The position numbers and the translations under genes were made by a program. From assembly GCF_920987055.1 (NCBI RefSeq), contig NZ_CAKLBX010000001.1, forward strand, positions 3,458,501-3,522,500: 64,000 nucleotides of DNA, in the 5' to 3' direction. The notes beneath the pieces are model-generated. The model did not search any database and was not told the origin of the DNA. It worked only from the letters and a program-made list of their open reading frames with translations. This document shows, one piece after another, positions 43,450-52,745 of this stretch (positions within the stretch are counted from its first letter, which is position 1; every line of letters begins with the position of its first letter). This DNA is from Novosphingobium sp. CECT 9465 (GTDB taxonomy: Bacteria > Pseudomonadota > Alphaproteobacteria > Sphingomonadales > Sphingomonadaceae).

Positions 43450-45441
43450 ATGTCCGAACTGCTGAAGATCACCCTGCCCGATGGTTCCGTGCGCGAAGTT
43501 GCGCCCGGCAGCACTCCGGCGGACATCGCCGCCGCCATTGGCCCCGGCCTTGCCAAGGCGGCGCTGGCGGCAAAAGTCGACGGTGAACTGGTCGATCTTT
43601 CGCGTCCTTTTACCGCCGATGCGCAGCTCGCGCTGGTGACCGCGAAGGACGAGGTCGAGGCGCTCGACCTTGCGCGGCACGACTTCGCGCACATTCTGGC
43701 CGAGGCGGTGCAGGCGTTGTTTCCGGGTACGCAGATCACCTTCGGGCCGAGCACGGACGACGGGTTCTACTATGACTTCGCACCTGCAGAGCGCCCGTTC
43801 ACGGAAGAAGACCTGCCCGCGATCGAGGCGCAGATGCGCAAGATCATCGGCGCGAACAAGCCGCTCCGACGCGAGGAATGGAGCCGCGAGCAGCTCATCT
43901 CGCGCTGGAAGCAGCAGGGCGAAAGCTTCAAGGCCGAATGGGCCGCAGAGCTTCCCGGCGACGAGCCGCTGACGGTGTACTGGTCGGGCGACGACTGGCT
44001 CGACATGTGCCGCGGGCCGCACCTGCCCTCCACCGGCAAGCTGGACCCCAACGCGTTCAAGCTGACGCGCGTTTCGGGCGCCTATTGGCGCGGCGACCAG
44101 AACAACGCGATGCTCAGCCGCATCTACGGCACCGGCTGGCTCAACAAGAAGCAGCTGGACGCGCACCTGACGCGGCTGGAGGAAGCCGCCAAGCGCGATC
44201 ACCGCAAGCTGGGCAATGAAATGGACCTGTTCCATCTTCAGGCCGAAGCCCACGGCAGCGTATTCTGGCACCCCAAGGGCTATCTGATATGGCGCGAGCT
44301 GGAAGCCTATATGCGCCGCGCAATCGATGGCGCGGGCTATCGCGAGGTCAAGACCCCGCAGGTCATGGACGCGCGCCAGTGGGAACAGTCCGGCCACTGG
44401 GGCAAGTACCGCGAAAACATGTTCGTGATCCCCGACGAAGTGCCGAACGTGGACGACGAAGGCCCGGTCATTTCGGGTGAGGCGGACTGGATGGCGCTCA
44501 AGCCGATGAACTGTCCGGCGCACGTGCTGATCTTCCGGCAGGGGCTGAAATCCTACCGCGATCTGCCGATGCGCCTTTACGAAAACGGCTGCTGCCACCG
44601 CAACGAACCGCACGGCGCGCTGCACGGGCTGATGCGTGTGCGCCAGTTCACGCAGGACGACGCGCACATCTTCTGCCGCGAAGACCAGATCGTCGACGAA
44701 GTGCAGGCCTTCTGCGAACTGGCCGACCGCGTCTACAAGCACTTCGGCTTCACGTATTCGATCAAGCTGGCGTTGCGCCCCGAAAAGCGGTTCGGCACTG
44801 AAGAAATGTGGGACATGGCCGAAAGCGAGCTGCGCGCCGCCGTGGTCCGCGCCGGGCTTGCGACCGAAGACTATGGCTGGGAAGAACTGCCCGGTGAAGG
44901 CGCGTTCTATGCGCCCAAGCTGGAATGGCACCTGACCGACGCGATCGGGCGCACCTGGCAGGTGGGCACGATCCAGTCCGACCGCGTCCTGCCCGAACGA
45001 CTCGATGCCAGCTATGTTGGCGAGGACGGCGAGAAGCACCGCCCGGTCATGCTGCACCGCGCGATCTTCGGATCGTACGAACGCTTCATCGGCATTCTGA
45101 TCGAGCACTTCGCCGGACGTCTGCCGGTGTGGCTGGCCCCGGTGCAGGCCGTGGTCGCCACCATCGTTTCGGACGCTGACGACTATGCCCGCGATGCGCT
45201 GGCAAAGCTCAAGGCCGCTGGCATTCGCACCGAAACCGATCTTCGCAACGAAAAGATCAACTACAAGGTGCGCGAACATTCGCTCCAGAAGGTCCCCTAC
45301 CTGCTGGTCGTGGGCAAGCGCGAGGCCGAAGAAGGCACCGTGGCCATCCGCATCCTTGGCGAACAGCACCAGAAGGTCATGCCGCTGGACGAGGCGATTG
45401 CCATGCTCAGGAGCGAGGCTCTGGCACCCGATCTGCGCTGA
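43450..45441 (+). CDS. thrS: Threonyl-tRNA synthetase
   Basis: 663 residues from ATG 43450. Domains: TGS (about 1-65), editing domain with [11 protein letters not shown] (H-x3-H) and CRGPHLP, class II catalytic core with [10 protein letters not shown] and [13 protein letters not shown] (motif 2), [10 protein letters not shown] (motif 3 area), and a C-terminal anticodon-binding domain. Charges tRNA-Thr and edits Ser-tRNA-Thr. An in-frame extension back to 43342 runs through the attenuator and is rejected. Upstream leader suggests regulation by Thr-tRNA level. Confidence 0.97.
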   Translation: MSELLKITLPDGSVREVAPGSTPADIAAAIGPGLAKAALAAKVDGELVDLSRPFTADAQLALVTAKDEVEALDLARHDFAHILAEAVQALFPGTQITFGPSTDDGFYYDFAPAERPFTEEDLPAIEAQMRKIIGANKPLRREEWSREQLISRWKQQGESFKAEWAAELPGDEPLTVYWSGDDWLDMCRGPHLPSTGKLDPNAFKLTRVSGAYWRGDQNNAMLSRIYGTGWLNKKQLDAHLTRLEEAAKRDHRKLGNEMDLFHLQAEAHGSVFWHPKGYLIWRELEAYMRRAIDGAGYREVKTPQVMDARQWEQSGHWGKYRENMFVIPDEVPNVDDEGPVISGEADWMALKPMNCPAHVLIFRQGLKSYRDLPMRLYENGCCHRNEPHGALHGLMRVRQFTQDDAHIFCREDQIVDEVQAFCELADRVYKHFGFTYSIKLALRPEKRFGTEEMWDMAESELRAAVVRAGLATEDYGWEELPGEGAFYAPKLEWHLTDAIGRTWQVGTIQSDRVLPERLDASYVGEDGEKHRPVMLHRAIFGSYERFIGILIEHFAGRLPVWLAPVQAVVATIVSDADDYARDALAKLKAAGIRTETDLRNEKINYKVREHSLQKVPYLLVVGKREAEEGTVAIRILGEQHQKVMPLDEAIAMLRSEALAPDLR

Positions 45442-45454
45442 CGTGGCGTACATG

Positions 45455-45531
45455 TTTCGACAGGCTCAGCATGAGCGGGGGCGGCTCATACCCACCACCC
45501 GTTCGTCCTGAGCCTGACGAAGGACGCGCGC
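45455..45531. repeat. Second copy of the TTCGTCCTGAGC palindromic repeat
   Basis: Arms TTTCGACAGGCTCAGCATGAG (45455 on) and GTTCGTCCTGAGCCTGACGAAGGA (45500 on) face each other 20 bases apart. Same family as the element at 6578-6689; located between thrS and the next gene, where it may serve as terminator or mRNA end stabiliser. Confidence 0.8.
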
Positions 45532-45611
45532 TGAACTTTGCCTGATAACCGCAAATTAAGCGGTTTCCCTTAGGTGTGGCACCAATATTCGCCACCCAGG
45601 GACCGGCCACG

Positions 45612-46553
45612 ATGACCATGCAATTCCGCTCGCTTGCTGAAACGGCCGCCGCCGATGGCGAGATCGACGCCGCCGAAATCCTCAGCCTGCGCCGCACCGC
45701 ATGGCCCGACGGACGGATCAGCCCGGACGAGGCCGAAGCGATCTTCGTGGTCAACGACCGGATTGCCGCCCCCTCCGCCGAATGGAGCGACTTCTTCACC
45801 GAGGCGCTGGTGGAGTTCATCGTCAACACCGCAGAGCCGCGTGGGTACGTTTCCGAAGACAACGCCCGCTGGCTGATCGAACGTGTCCGCCACGATGGCA
45901 AGGTGTGCAGCCTGACCGAGCTGGAACTGGTCGTGCGCGTGCTGGAAAAGGCGCTGTCCGCCCCGGAATCGCTGCGCCTGTTTGCGCTCGCCCTGCTGGA
46001 ACAAGCGGTATTGACCGGGCAAGGCCCCACCCGTGCGGGCGGTGACCTTCATCCGGACAGCATCACTTCGGCCGAATGCGCGCTGATCCGCCGCACGATC
46101 TTTGCATCGGGCGGCGATCGCCCCGCCGCTGTCAGCCAGCGCGAGGCCGAACTGCTGTTCCGCCTGAAGGACGAAACGCTGGGCGCGGACAACGCGCCCG
46201 AATGGGAGCGCCTGTTCGTGCAGGGCGTCGGCAATTACCTGCAAGGCTGGCAAGGCGCGAAGGGCCTGACGCGGGAGCGCGCGGGCGAGCTGGAAGCGTT
46301 CATGAAGGATCGCACCAGCCATGTCGGCAACTTCTTCAAGCGCATGGCAAAAACCAATTCCCACGGCTTTTCGCAAGCCGTGGGCGAAATCAGCTTTGGC
46401 CGACGCAAGCCATCGCGCGACACTGCCGGAGAAGCCATGCAGGATCACGCGGTTACGGATGCAGAGAAACTATGGCTCGATGCGCGAATCGATGCGGACG
46501 ACAAGGTCGATGCGCTGGAAGAAGCGCTGCTGCGCTTCCTTGCCGAGGCCTGA
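45612..46553 (+). CDS. Conserved hypothetical protein, TerB-like helical repeats
   Basis: 313 residues from ATG 45612. Almost all alpha helix, with repeated acidic segments such as AAADGEIDAAEI, DGRISPDEAEAI and DARIDADDKVDALEEALL that resemble TerB or EF-hand-like helices. No signal peptide or membrane segment. No specific function can be given. Convergent with the suf operon end. Confidence 0.7.
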   Translation: MTMQFRSLAETAAADGEIDAAEILSLRRTAWPDGRISPDEAEAIFVVNDRIAAPSAEWSDFFTEALVEFIVNTAEPRGYVSEDNARWLIERVRHDGKVCSLTELELVVRVLEKALSAPESLRLFALALLEQAVLTGQGPTRAGGDLHPDSITSAECALIRRTIFASGGDRPAAVSQREAELLFRLKDETLGADNAPEWERLFVQGVGNYLQGWQGAKGLTRERAGELEAFMKDRTSHVGNFFKRMAKTNSHGFSQAVGEISFGRRKPSRDTAGEAMQDHAVTDAEKLWLDARIDADDKVDALEEALLRFLAEA

Positions 46554-46558
46554 TCAGA

Positions 46559-46927
46559 TCAGACGGTAAAGCTTTCACCGCAACCGCAGCTGCCCTTGGC
46601 GTTGGGGTTCTGAAACACGAACCCGGCGGTGAAATCGTCTTCCTGCCATTCCATCGTGCTGCCGATCAGATAGAGCACCGATGCGCTGTCTATGAAGAAC
46701 AGCCCGCCCGGCGTCTCGATCCGTTCGTCCATCGGATCGGCTTGCGTCACGTAGTCAACCGAATAGGCCAGCCCTGAACAGCCCCGGCGCGGCGTGGACA
46801 GCTTGACCCCGATGGCGTCGGCAGGGGCCGTGTCCATCAGATGCGCAATCCGCGCCTCGGCAGACGGCGTGAGGATCACGGCGGCGGGGCGTTGGCGGCG
46901 AACTTTGGTCGTGGCTTCGGTCATCAC
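46559..46927 (-). CDS. sufA: Iron-sulfur cluster assembly scaffold/carrier (SufA/ErpA family)
   Basis: 122 residues. HesB/IscA fold with three conserved cysteines: GCSGLAYSVDY and the C-terminal GSCGCGESF. Carries Fe-S clusters from the SufBCD scaffold to target enzymes. Last gene of the suf operon, separated from the DUF59 gene by a GC-rich palindromic repeat. ErpA rather than SufA is possible. Confidence 0.9.
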   Translation of the reverse strand: MMTEATTKVRRQRPAAVILTPSAEARIAHLMDTAPADAIGVKLSTPRRGCSGLAYSVDYVTQADPMDERIETPGGLFFIDSASVLYLIGSTMEWQEDDFTAGFVFQNPNAKGSCGCGESFTV

Positions 46928-46932
46928 GCTGT

Positions 46933-47034
46933 CTCCCCCCTCCCGCTTGCGGGAGGGGACGGGGGTGGGCCTTTACAAGATAGGGATGGTGCCGGCCTCT
47001 GCCCACCCCCAATCCCTCCCGCAAGCGGGAGAGG
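46933..47034. repeat. GC-rich palindromic repeat between sufA and the DUF59 gene
   Basis: Arms CCCTCCCGCTTGCGGGAGGG with GGGGGTGGGC (46937-46969) and GCCCACCCCC with CTCCCGCAAGCGGGAG (47000-47033). Each arm is itself a hairpin, giving a nested structure. It lies inside the suf operon. Confidence 0.8.
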
Positions 47035-47039
47035 AAAAA

Positions 47040-47528
47040 CTACAGCATTCCCAGCTCAAGCTTGGCTTCATCGCTCATTTTCTGGGGGTCCCATGCCGGA
47101 TCCCACACGAGATTGACCTCGGCATCGCGCACGCCGGGCACCGCGCTGACGCGCAGTTCCACTTCGGCGGGCATCGATTCGGCCACCGGGCAATGCGGCG
47201 TGGTCAGCGTCATGGTGACGACGACATGCGCCTCATCCGCCACTTCCACGCCGTAGATCAGGCCGAGATCGTAGATGTTGACCGGGATTTCAGGGTCGAA
47301 GATTTCCTTGAGCGCGGCAATCACGCCTTCGTAGATGTCACCACCCGGCTCGCCCGCAGAAACACCTTCGGGCTTGGCGGCAAGGAAACCTTCGAGATAG
47401 TCGCGCTTGCGCTCAAGCTTTTCGGCGGGCGTTTCCACCGGCTCTGGAATGTCATCCACGCGGGCACGCCGGGGCGCGTTCACCTCGGCCACTTCCTCGA
47501 CGACGAATTTGGGATCCTCACCGCTCAT
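47040..47528 (-). CDS. sufT: MIP18/DUF59 family Fe-S assembly protein (SufT-like)
   Basis: 162 residues. A disordered acidic N-terminus of 60 residues precedes a DUF59 domain with DPEIPVNIYDLGLIYGVEV and MTLTTPHCPVAESMP, including the reactive Cys (HCP). Family members assist Fe-S maturation. Overlaps sufS by 4 bases. Confidence 0.88.
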   Translation of the reverse strand: MSGEDPKFVVEEVAEVNAPRRARVDDIPEPVETPAEKLERKRDYLEGFLAAKPEGVSAGEPGGDIYEGVIAALKEIFDPEIPVNIYDLGLIYGVEVADEAHVVVTMTLTTPHCPVAESMPAEVELRVSAVPGVRDAEVNLVWDPAWDPQKMSDEAKLELGML

Positions 47529-48847
47529 CCGAAAATCCTCTTGGTCCTTTCGATCCCGCGCACCAGCGCGGCGATATCGCTTTCATTACTGTAGATGCCG
47601 AAGCTGGCGCGCGCCGTTGCCGGTACGCCAAGGTGCGCCATCAGCGGTTGCGCGCAATGATGCCCCGCCCGGATCGCCACCCCTTCCTCATCCAGAATCG
47701 TGCCGAGATCGTGCGGATGCACACCCTCCAGCGCAAAGCTGAGGATTCCGGCACTGTCTTCAGGCCCGAACAGCCGGATCGAGTTCATCCCCTGAAGCGC
47801 CGCGCGCGCCTTTGCCACCAGCGCGCATTCATGCGCGTGGATGGTGGCAAGGCCCTGTGCGGTCACGAAATCGACCGCCGCGCCAAAGCCGATGGCTTCG
47901 ACAATCGCGGGTGTACCGGCCTCGAACCGCTGCGGTGCGGGGGCATAAGTCGTGCGTTCGAACGTCACCTTGTCAATCATCGCGCCGCCGCCCTGCCACG
48001 GCGGCATGGCATCGAGGATCTCCGCCTTCGCCCACAGCGCACCGATGCCGGTGGGACCATAAAGCTTGTGCGCGGAAAAGACGTAGAAATCGGCGTCGAG
48101 CGCCTTCACATCCACCGTCAGCCGCGCGACCGCCTGGCAGCCATCGAGCAGGATCTTCGCGCCGACGCCATGGGCCAGCGCCACCGCGCGCGGCGCATCG
48201 AGCACCGAGCCGAGCACGTTCGAAACATGCGCGAAGGCCACCAGTTTGTGCGCCGGGGTCAGCATGCGCTCCGCCGCGTCAAGATCGATCAAGCCGTCAT
48301 CGGTCAGCGGGCAGACGTCGATGTCCACGCCGGTACGGTCGCGCAGCATCTGCCAGGGCACGATATTGGCGTGGTGCTCCAGCGTGGAAATCAGGATGCG
48401 GTCGCCTGCTTTCAGGTTGGCGACGCCCCAGGTCTGCGCGACGAGGTTGATCGCCTCGGTCGCGCCGCGCGTGAACACGAGTTCGTTCTCCGCGCCGCCG
48501 ATCAGACCTGCAACCTTGCGGCGCGCGGCTTCGAAAGCCAGCGTCATGTCAGCCGAGCGGGCATAGACGCCGCGATGGACCGTGGCGTAATCGCTGCCCA
48601 GCGCGCGCACCATCGCATCGATCACCGCTTGCGGCTTTTGCGCGGTGGCGGCGGTATCGAGATAGTGCCAGCGGCTGCCGTCGGGGTTGACGAGGCCGGG
48701 CCATTCCTGCCCGGCACGGGGAGGGGGACCACCCGCAGGGTGGTGGAGGGAACTCTCCATCAACGCAGCGCCGGAAGGATAGCCCCCTCCACCACCTTCG
48801 GCGGTCCCCCTCCCCGTGCCGGGGACGATGATGCGGTTGTCGCTCAC
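47525..48847 (-). CDS. sufS: Cysteine desulfurase with repeat-encoded N-terminal extension
   Basis: 440 residues from the GTG at 48847, which overlaps the sufD stop (GTGA). PLP Lys in FSAHKLYGPTG, active-site Cys in HHCAQPLM (about 390), HHANIVPWQ. It supplies sulfur from cysteine for Fe-S assembly. The first ~45 residues are Gly/Pro-rich and encoded by a GC-rich palindromic element (48710-48823). The usual SufS sequence begins near EWPGLVNPDGSRWHYLDTAAT. An internal ATG at 48760 is an alternative start. Confidence 0.93.
   Translation of the reverse strand: MSDNRIIVPGTGRGTAEGGGGGYPSGAALMESSLHHPAGGPPPRAGQEWPGLVNPDGSRWHYLDTAATAQKPQAVIDAMVRALGSDYATVHRGVYARSADMTLAFEAARRKVAGLIGGAENELVFTRGATEAINLVAQTWGVANLKAGDRILISTLEHHANIVPWQMLRDRTGVDIDVCPLTDDGLIDLDAAERMLTPAHKLVAFAHVSNVLGSVLDAPRAVALAHGVGAKILLDGCQAVARLTVDVKALDADFYVFSAHKLYGPTGIGALWAKAEILDAMPPWQGGGAMIDKVTFERTTYAPAPQRFEAGTPAIVEAIGFGAAVDFVTAQGLATIHAHECALVAKARAALQGMNSIRLFGPEDSAGILSFALEGVHPHDLGTILDEEGVAIRAGHHCAQPLMAHLGVPATARASFGIYSNESDIAALVRGIERTKRIFG
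48710..48823. repeat. GC-rich palindromic element inside the sufS coding region
   Basis: Arms CCCGGCACGGGGAGGGGGAC...GGTGGAGGG (48710-48750) and CCCCTCCACCACC...GTCCCCCTCCCCGTGCCGGGG (48783-48823). Same sequence family as the intergenic copy at 57939-58069. It is in frame with sufS and encodes about 38 residues. Confidence 0.85.
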
Positions 48848-49581
48848 AGGATCGCCTCCAGCGCAGCCAGCGCAGCCTCGGTCAGCGCCTCTTCATCGGC
48901 GGCGCCGACGAAGGCTTCGGCGATGAACGCCTGCAACATCAGCTTCTTGGCCTGTGCGGGAGTGAGACCGCGCTGGGCCAGATAGAACAACCCCTGCGGA
49001 TCGAGTTCGCCCACCGCGCAGCCGTGCGCGCACTTGACGTCATCCGCATAGATTTCAAGTTCGGGCCGCGCATTGGCGGTGGCCGTCCGGTCCAGCAGCA
49101 TCGCGCGGATCGACTGCGATCCATCGGTGCCGATCGCCCCGCGCGCCACGGCAACCTTGCCAAGATAGGTGCCTGTCGCGTGACCTGCGAGTACTGAGCG
49201 CACGACCTGTGTCGACACCGCATCAGGCTCTGCATGGGTAACTTCGGTGACGATCTCGGCAGTCTGGTCCCCGCCTGCGATCTGCGCCGCGCCAAGGTGG
49301 AACCGGGCACCCCTGCCCAGCGTCACCGATACCGCGATACGGCCATAGGCAGACCCGGCGTTGAGCAGGCGCAAGTCGAACGATGCGCCGTCTTCCAGCA
49401 CGATGGCAAGATCGCGCGCATCGGCGGACGCGCCATCCAGCACCAGCGCCAGCGCGCCGGTCTCACCCACAGCAATACGGATCTCCTGACGGTCCAGCGG
49501 CCAAAGCGCTTCCAGCGAAGCGATATCCGCATAACGGAACGCCTCGTCGCGGCGGGTAGGAAGGGCAAGCGTAGCGCTCAC
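48844..49581 (-). CDS. sufD: Fe-S assembly protein SufD
   Basis: 245 residues, shorter than the E. coli protein (423), as usual in alphaproteobacteria. Beta-helix SufBD core with YADDVKCAHGCAVGELDPQGLFYLAQRGL, the conserved SufD signature. Partner of SufB and SufC in the scaffold. Overlaps sufC and sufS by 4 bases each. Confidence 0.9.
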   Translation of the reverse strand: MSATLALPTRRDEAFRYADIASLEALWPLDRQEIRIAVGETGALALVLDGASADARDLAIVLEDGASFDLRLLNAGSAYGRIAVSVTLGRGARFHLGAAQIAGGDQTAEIVTEVTHAEPDAVSTQVVRSVLAGHATGTYLGKVAVARGAIGTDGSQSIRAMLLDRTATANARPELEIYADDVKCAHGCAVGELDPQGLFYLAQRGLTPAQAKKLMLQAFIAEAFVGAADEEALTEAALAALEAIL

Positions 49582-50321
49582 GCCGCCACCGCCTCGTAGC
49601 CCTGCTCTTCGAGTTCGAGCGCCAGTTCCGGCCCGCCGGTGCGCACGATCCGGCCACCGGCCAGAACGTGGACGAAATCAGGCTTCACGTAATCGAGCAG
49701 GCGCTGGTAATGCGTGATCAGCAGCACGGCCTTGTCGGGCTTGCGCATGATCGCGTTGATGCCTTCGCCGCAGATGCGCAGCGCGTCGATGTCGAGACCG
49801 GAATCGGTTTCATCAAGGATCGCCAGCTTGGGATCGAGAATCCCCATCTGCACCATCTCGGCGCGCTTCTTTTCGCCGCCCGAAAAGCCGACGTTCACCG
49901 GGCGCTTGAGCATGTCCATGTCCATGCGCAGCAGGCCTGCCTTTTCCTTGGCGAGCTTGAGGAACTCCCCGCCCGAAAGCGGCGCTTCCCCGCGCACCTT
50001 GCGCTGCGCATTGGCCGCCTCGCGCAGGAACTGCACGAAGGATACGCCGGGGATTTCAACCGGATACTGGAAGCCAAGGAACAACCCCGCCGCCGCGCGC
50101 TCATGCGGTTCCAGCGCGAACAGGTCCTCGCCTGCAAAGCTGACGCTGCCGCCGGTCACTTCATAGCCGGGACGCCCGCCGAGGGTATAGCCGAGCGTCG
50201 ATTTGCCCGCGCCATTCGGCCCCATGATCGCGTGGATTTCACCCGCGTTGATGGTGAGCGACAGACCCTTGAGGATCGGCTTGTCAGCAACAGTGGCGGA
50301 AAGGTTTTCAATGTTGAGCAT
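49578..50321 (-). CDS. sufC: Fe-S assembly ATPase SufC
   Basis: 247 residues. Walker A MGPNGAGKSTLGYTLGG, signature GFSGGEKKRAEMVQM, Walker B LAILDETDSGLD. Soluble ABC ATPase that drives conformational change of SufBD. ATG 50321 is 12 bases from the DUF559 gene stop. Confidence 0.96.
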   Translation of the reverse strand: MLNIENLSATVADKPILKGLSLTINAGEIHAIMGPNGAGKSTLGYTLGGRPGYEVTGGSVSFAGEDLFALEPHERAAAGLFLGFQYPVEIPGVSFVQFLREAANAQRKVRGEAPLSGGEFLKLAKEKAGLLRMDMDMLKRPVNVGFSGGEKKRAEMVQMGILDPKLAILDETDSGLDIDALRICGEGINAIMRKPDKAVLLITHYQRLLDYVKPDFVHVLAGGRIVRTGGPELALELEEQGYEAVAA

Positions 50322-50332
50322 CGGTTTCTCGC

Positions 50333-50830
50333 TTAGCGCCTTGGCGCACCATAAGAGCGGCTGGCAGGTCGGGCCGGGCGCGAATTTGCGCGCAGTTCTT
50401 CGTAGCGGGCCTTCATCGCGCTGATCGTGGCGCGGCCTGCGCCTTCCGGGTCGGCCAGCACTTCTTCGGCAGTGAAGCGGATCACCTTGATGCCGACTTC
50501 GGTCAGGCTCTTGTCGCGGCGGTGTTCGATTTCGGCGGGCACATCGCCTTCATCGATCAGCACCACCATTTTCAGCGGCAGGCTGGCAAAGCTGGCGATG
50601 GCCGACCCGATCACCGTGAACGCCTTGGGCTTGTACTGGCCAAGGTCTTCCTTCGCCAGTTCTTCGCTCAGCGCGGCATGCGCAGGGCTGGGATTGCGCT
50701 TCAGTTCGCGCGCCAGTTCGTGGATCGCATCCAGCCGCGATTCCGCAATGTTCCAGCCGCGCCCCTTGCGCTGAAGCTTGGGCGCGTCTTCGCGCTCGCT
50801 GACGGGGCGCAGGGTAAGGGTCTTTTTCAA
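50333..50830 (-). CDS. DUF559/Vsr-like endonuclease-fold protein inside the suf operon
   Basis: 165 residues. The domain around residues 55-130 ([41 protein letters not shown]... [21 protein letters not shown]) resembles DUF559, a PD-(D/E)xK-related fold. The typical catalytic D/E-x-K is only partly visible. It overlaps sufB by 4 bases. Role in Fe-S assembly unknown. Confidence 0.7.
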   Translation of the reverse strand: MKKTLTLRPVSEREDAPKLQRKGRGWNIAESRLDAIHELARELKRNPSPAHAALSEELAKEDLGQYKPKAFTVIGSAIASFASLPLKMVVLIDEGDVPAEIEHRRDKSLTEVGIKVIRFTAEEVLADPEGAGRATISAMKARYEELRANSRPARPASRSYGAPRR

Positions 50831-52308
50831 CCGACCGATCCTTCAAGGCTGATGCCGAGCAGCTTTTGCGCTTCGACCGCGAATTCCATCGGCAATTGTT
50901 TCAGCACTTCGCGCGCAAAGCCGTTGACGATCAGGGCGACGGCGCTTTCCTGATCCAGCCCACGCTGCATCGCGTAATAGAGCTGGTCATCGCTGATCTT
51001 GGAGGTCGTGGCCTCATGTTCGATCGTGGCGGTGGGGTTGCGCACTTCGATGTAGGGCACGGTGTGTGCGCCGCAGTCCGCGCCCAGCAGCAGGCTGTCG
51101 CACTGGGTGAAGTTGCGCACGCCATCGGCGCCCGGCGCCACGCGGACGAGACCGCGATAGGTGTTATTGCTGCGGCCCGCGCTGATGCCCTTCGACACGA
51201 TGGTCGAACGGGTGCGCTTGCCGTTGTGGATCATCTTGGTGCCGGTATCGGCCTGCTGGAAATTGTTGGTCACGGCAACCGAGTAGAACTCGCCCACCGA
51301 ATCATCGCCATTCAGTACGCAGCTTGGATACTTCCACGTGATCGCCGATCCGGTTTCGACTTGCGTCCACGAAACCTTCGACCGCTTGCCCTGGCACAGC
51401 GCGCGCTTGGTGACGAAGTTGTAGATGCCGCCAAGGCCCTCGGCATTGCCGGGATACCAGTTCTGCACCGTGGAATACTTGATTTCGGCATCGTCCATCG
51501 CAACCAGTTCGACCACGGCGGCGTGAAGCTGGTTCTCGTCACGCTGCGGGGCGGTGCACCCTTCGAGGTAGCTGACGTAGCTGCCCTTGTCGGCCACGAT
51601 CAGGGTGCGTTCGAACTGTCCGGTGTTTTCCGCATTGATGCGGAAATAGGTGGAAAGCTCCATCGGGCAGCGCACACCTTCAGGAATGTAGACGAAGGTG
51701 CCATCGGAAAAGACCGCGCAGTTGAGCGCCGCAAAGTAGTTGTCGTGCATCGGCACGACCTTGCCGAGCCACTTCTTCACATGCTCAGGATATTCGCGGA
51801 TCGCCTCGGAGATCGAGCGGAAGATCACGCCCGCCGCTTCCAGCTCCTTGCGGAAGGTCGTGGCGACGCTGACCGAGTCGAACACCGCATCCACGGCAAT
51901 CTTGCGCGCGCCTTCCACCCCGGCGAGCACTTTCTGCTCCTCCAGCGGAATGCCCAGCTTTTCGTAGATGCGCAGGATTTCGGGATCGACCTCGTCAAGG
52001 CTGCCAAGCTTTGGCTTGGCCTTGGGCGCGGCCCAGTAATAAGCGTCCTGATAATCGATCGGCGGTACGTTCAGCTTGGCCCAATCGGGCGTCGGCATGG
52101 TCAGCCAGTGACGATAGGCCTTGAGCCGCCATTCGAGCATCCACTCCGGCTCGTCCTTCTTGGCCGAGATGTAGCGGACGGTGTCTTCGGACAGGCCCTT
52201 GGGACCGTATTCCTGCTCGATATCAGATGACCAGCCATGTTCGTAATCGGCCACCCTGGCGGCGGCTTCGCGCGCAGCCTGATCCTTGATCTGTACTTCT
52301 TCAGTCAT
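50827..52308 (-). CDS. sufB: Fe-S assembly scaffold protein SufB
   Basis: 493 residues from ATG 52308. Signatures: [34 protein letters not shown], the C-terminal [15 protein letters not shown] with Glu and His near the nascent cluster. Core of the SufBCD complex. It overlaps the Rrf2 regulator by 4 bases. The longer ORF to 52449 lies within the regulator gene. Confidence 0.96.
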   Translation of the reverse strand: MTEEVQIKDQAAREAAARVADYEHGWSSDIEQEYGPKGLSEDTVRYISAKKDEPEWMLEWRLKAYRHWLTMPTPDWAKLNVPPIDYQDAYYWAAPKAKPKLGSLDEVDPEILRIYEKLGIPLEEQKVLAGVEGARKIAVDAVFDSVSVATTFRKELEAAGVIFRSISEAIREYPEHVKKWLGKVVPMHDNYFAALNCAVFSDGTFVYIPEGVRCPMELSTYFRINAENTGQFERTLIVADKGSYVSYLEGCTAPQRDENQLHAAVVELVAMDDAEIKYSTVQNWYPGNAEGLGGIYNFVTKRALCQGKRSKVSWTQVETGSAITWKYPSCVLNGDDSVGEFYSVAVTNNFQQADTGTKMIHNGKRTRSTIVSKGISAGRSNNTYRGLVRVAPGADGVRNFTQCDSLLLGADCGAHTVPYIEVRNPTATIEHEATTSKISDDQLYYAMQRGLDQESAVALIVNGFAREVLKQLPMEFAVEAQKLLGISLEGSVG

Positions 52309-52745
52309 GCCAGAACCTCCGCCACCGGGGCCGCGATTGCAGCGGGACGGGACAATTGGGTAAGTGGTATTCCGGCCAGCGCGCCCCGCAATGCAGCATC
52401 GACGGCGGGCCAGTGCGGACGGATCGTGCACGCCGCTTCCAGCGTGCAATCGTGGCGCCCATGCTCGCTACAGGGCGTGAGCGCAATAGGGCCTTCGACC
52501 GCCTCGACGATATCGGCAAGCGTGATGGCGGCTGCGGGGCGGGCCAGTTGCAACCCGCCACGCGCGCCACGCACCGATTTCAGCAGCCCGGCGGCGGACA
52601 GCTTGCTGACCAGCTTCTGCACCGTGGGGGCGGGCAGCCCCGTCTCATCGGCGATTTGCTGCGCCGAAACACGAGCGTGTCCGCAATGACGCGCGGCGGC
52701 GCTCATCGTAACGACGGCATAATCGGCCATGCTGGAAAGTCGCAT
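52305..52745 (-). CDS. Rrf2-family Fe-S regulator of the suf operon
   Basis: 146 residues. Winged-helix domain (about 1-65: [29 protein letters not shown]) and a C-terminal Cys triad in [18 protein letters not shown], consistent with cluster binding as in IscR or SUF-associated Rrf2 proteins. As first gene of the operon it likely autoregulates suf expression according to Fe-S status. Operon order: regulator, sufB, DUF559, sufC, sufD, sufS, sufT, sufA. Confidence 0.9.
   Translation of the reverse strand: MRLSSMADYAVVTMSAAARHCGHARVSAQQIADETGLPAPTVQKLVSKLSAAGLLKSVRGARGGLQLARPAAAITLADIVEAVEGPIALTPCSEHGRHDCTLEAACTIRPHWPAVDAALRGALAGIPLTQLSRPAAIAAPVAEVLA

Noticed and set aside
43230..43450. T-box riboswitch ahead of thrS
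   Set aside because: No T-box sequence or specifier loop, and T-boxes are not expected in alphaproteobacteria; a leader peptide explains the region better.
43246..45453. 735-codon open frame on the minus strand
   Set aside because: It is the complement of thrS; high GC gives long antisense frames. No recognisable domains.
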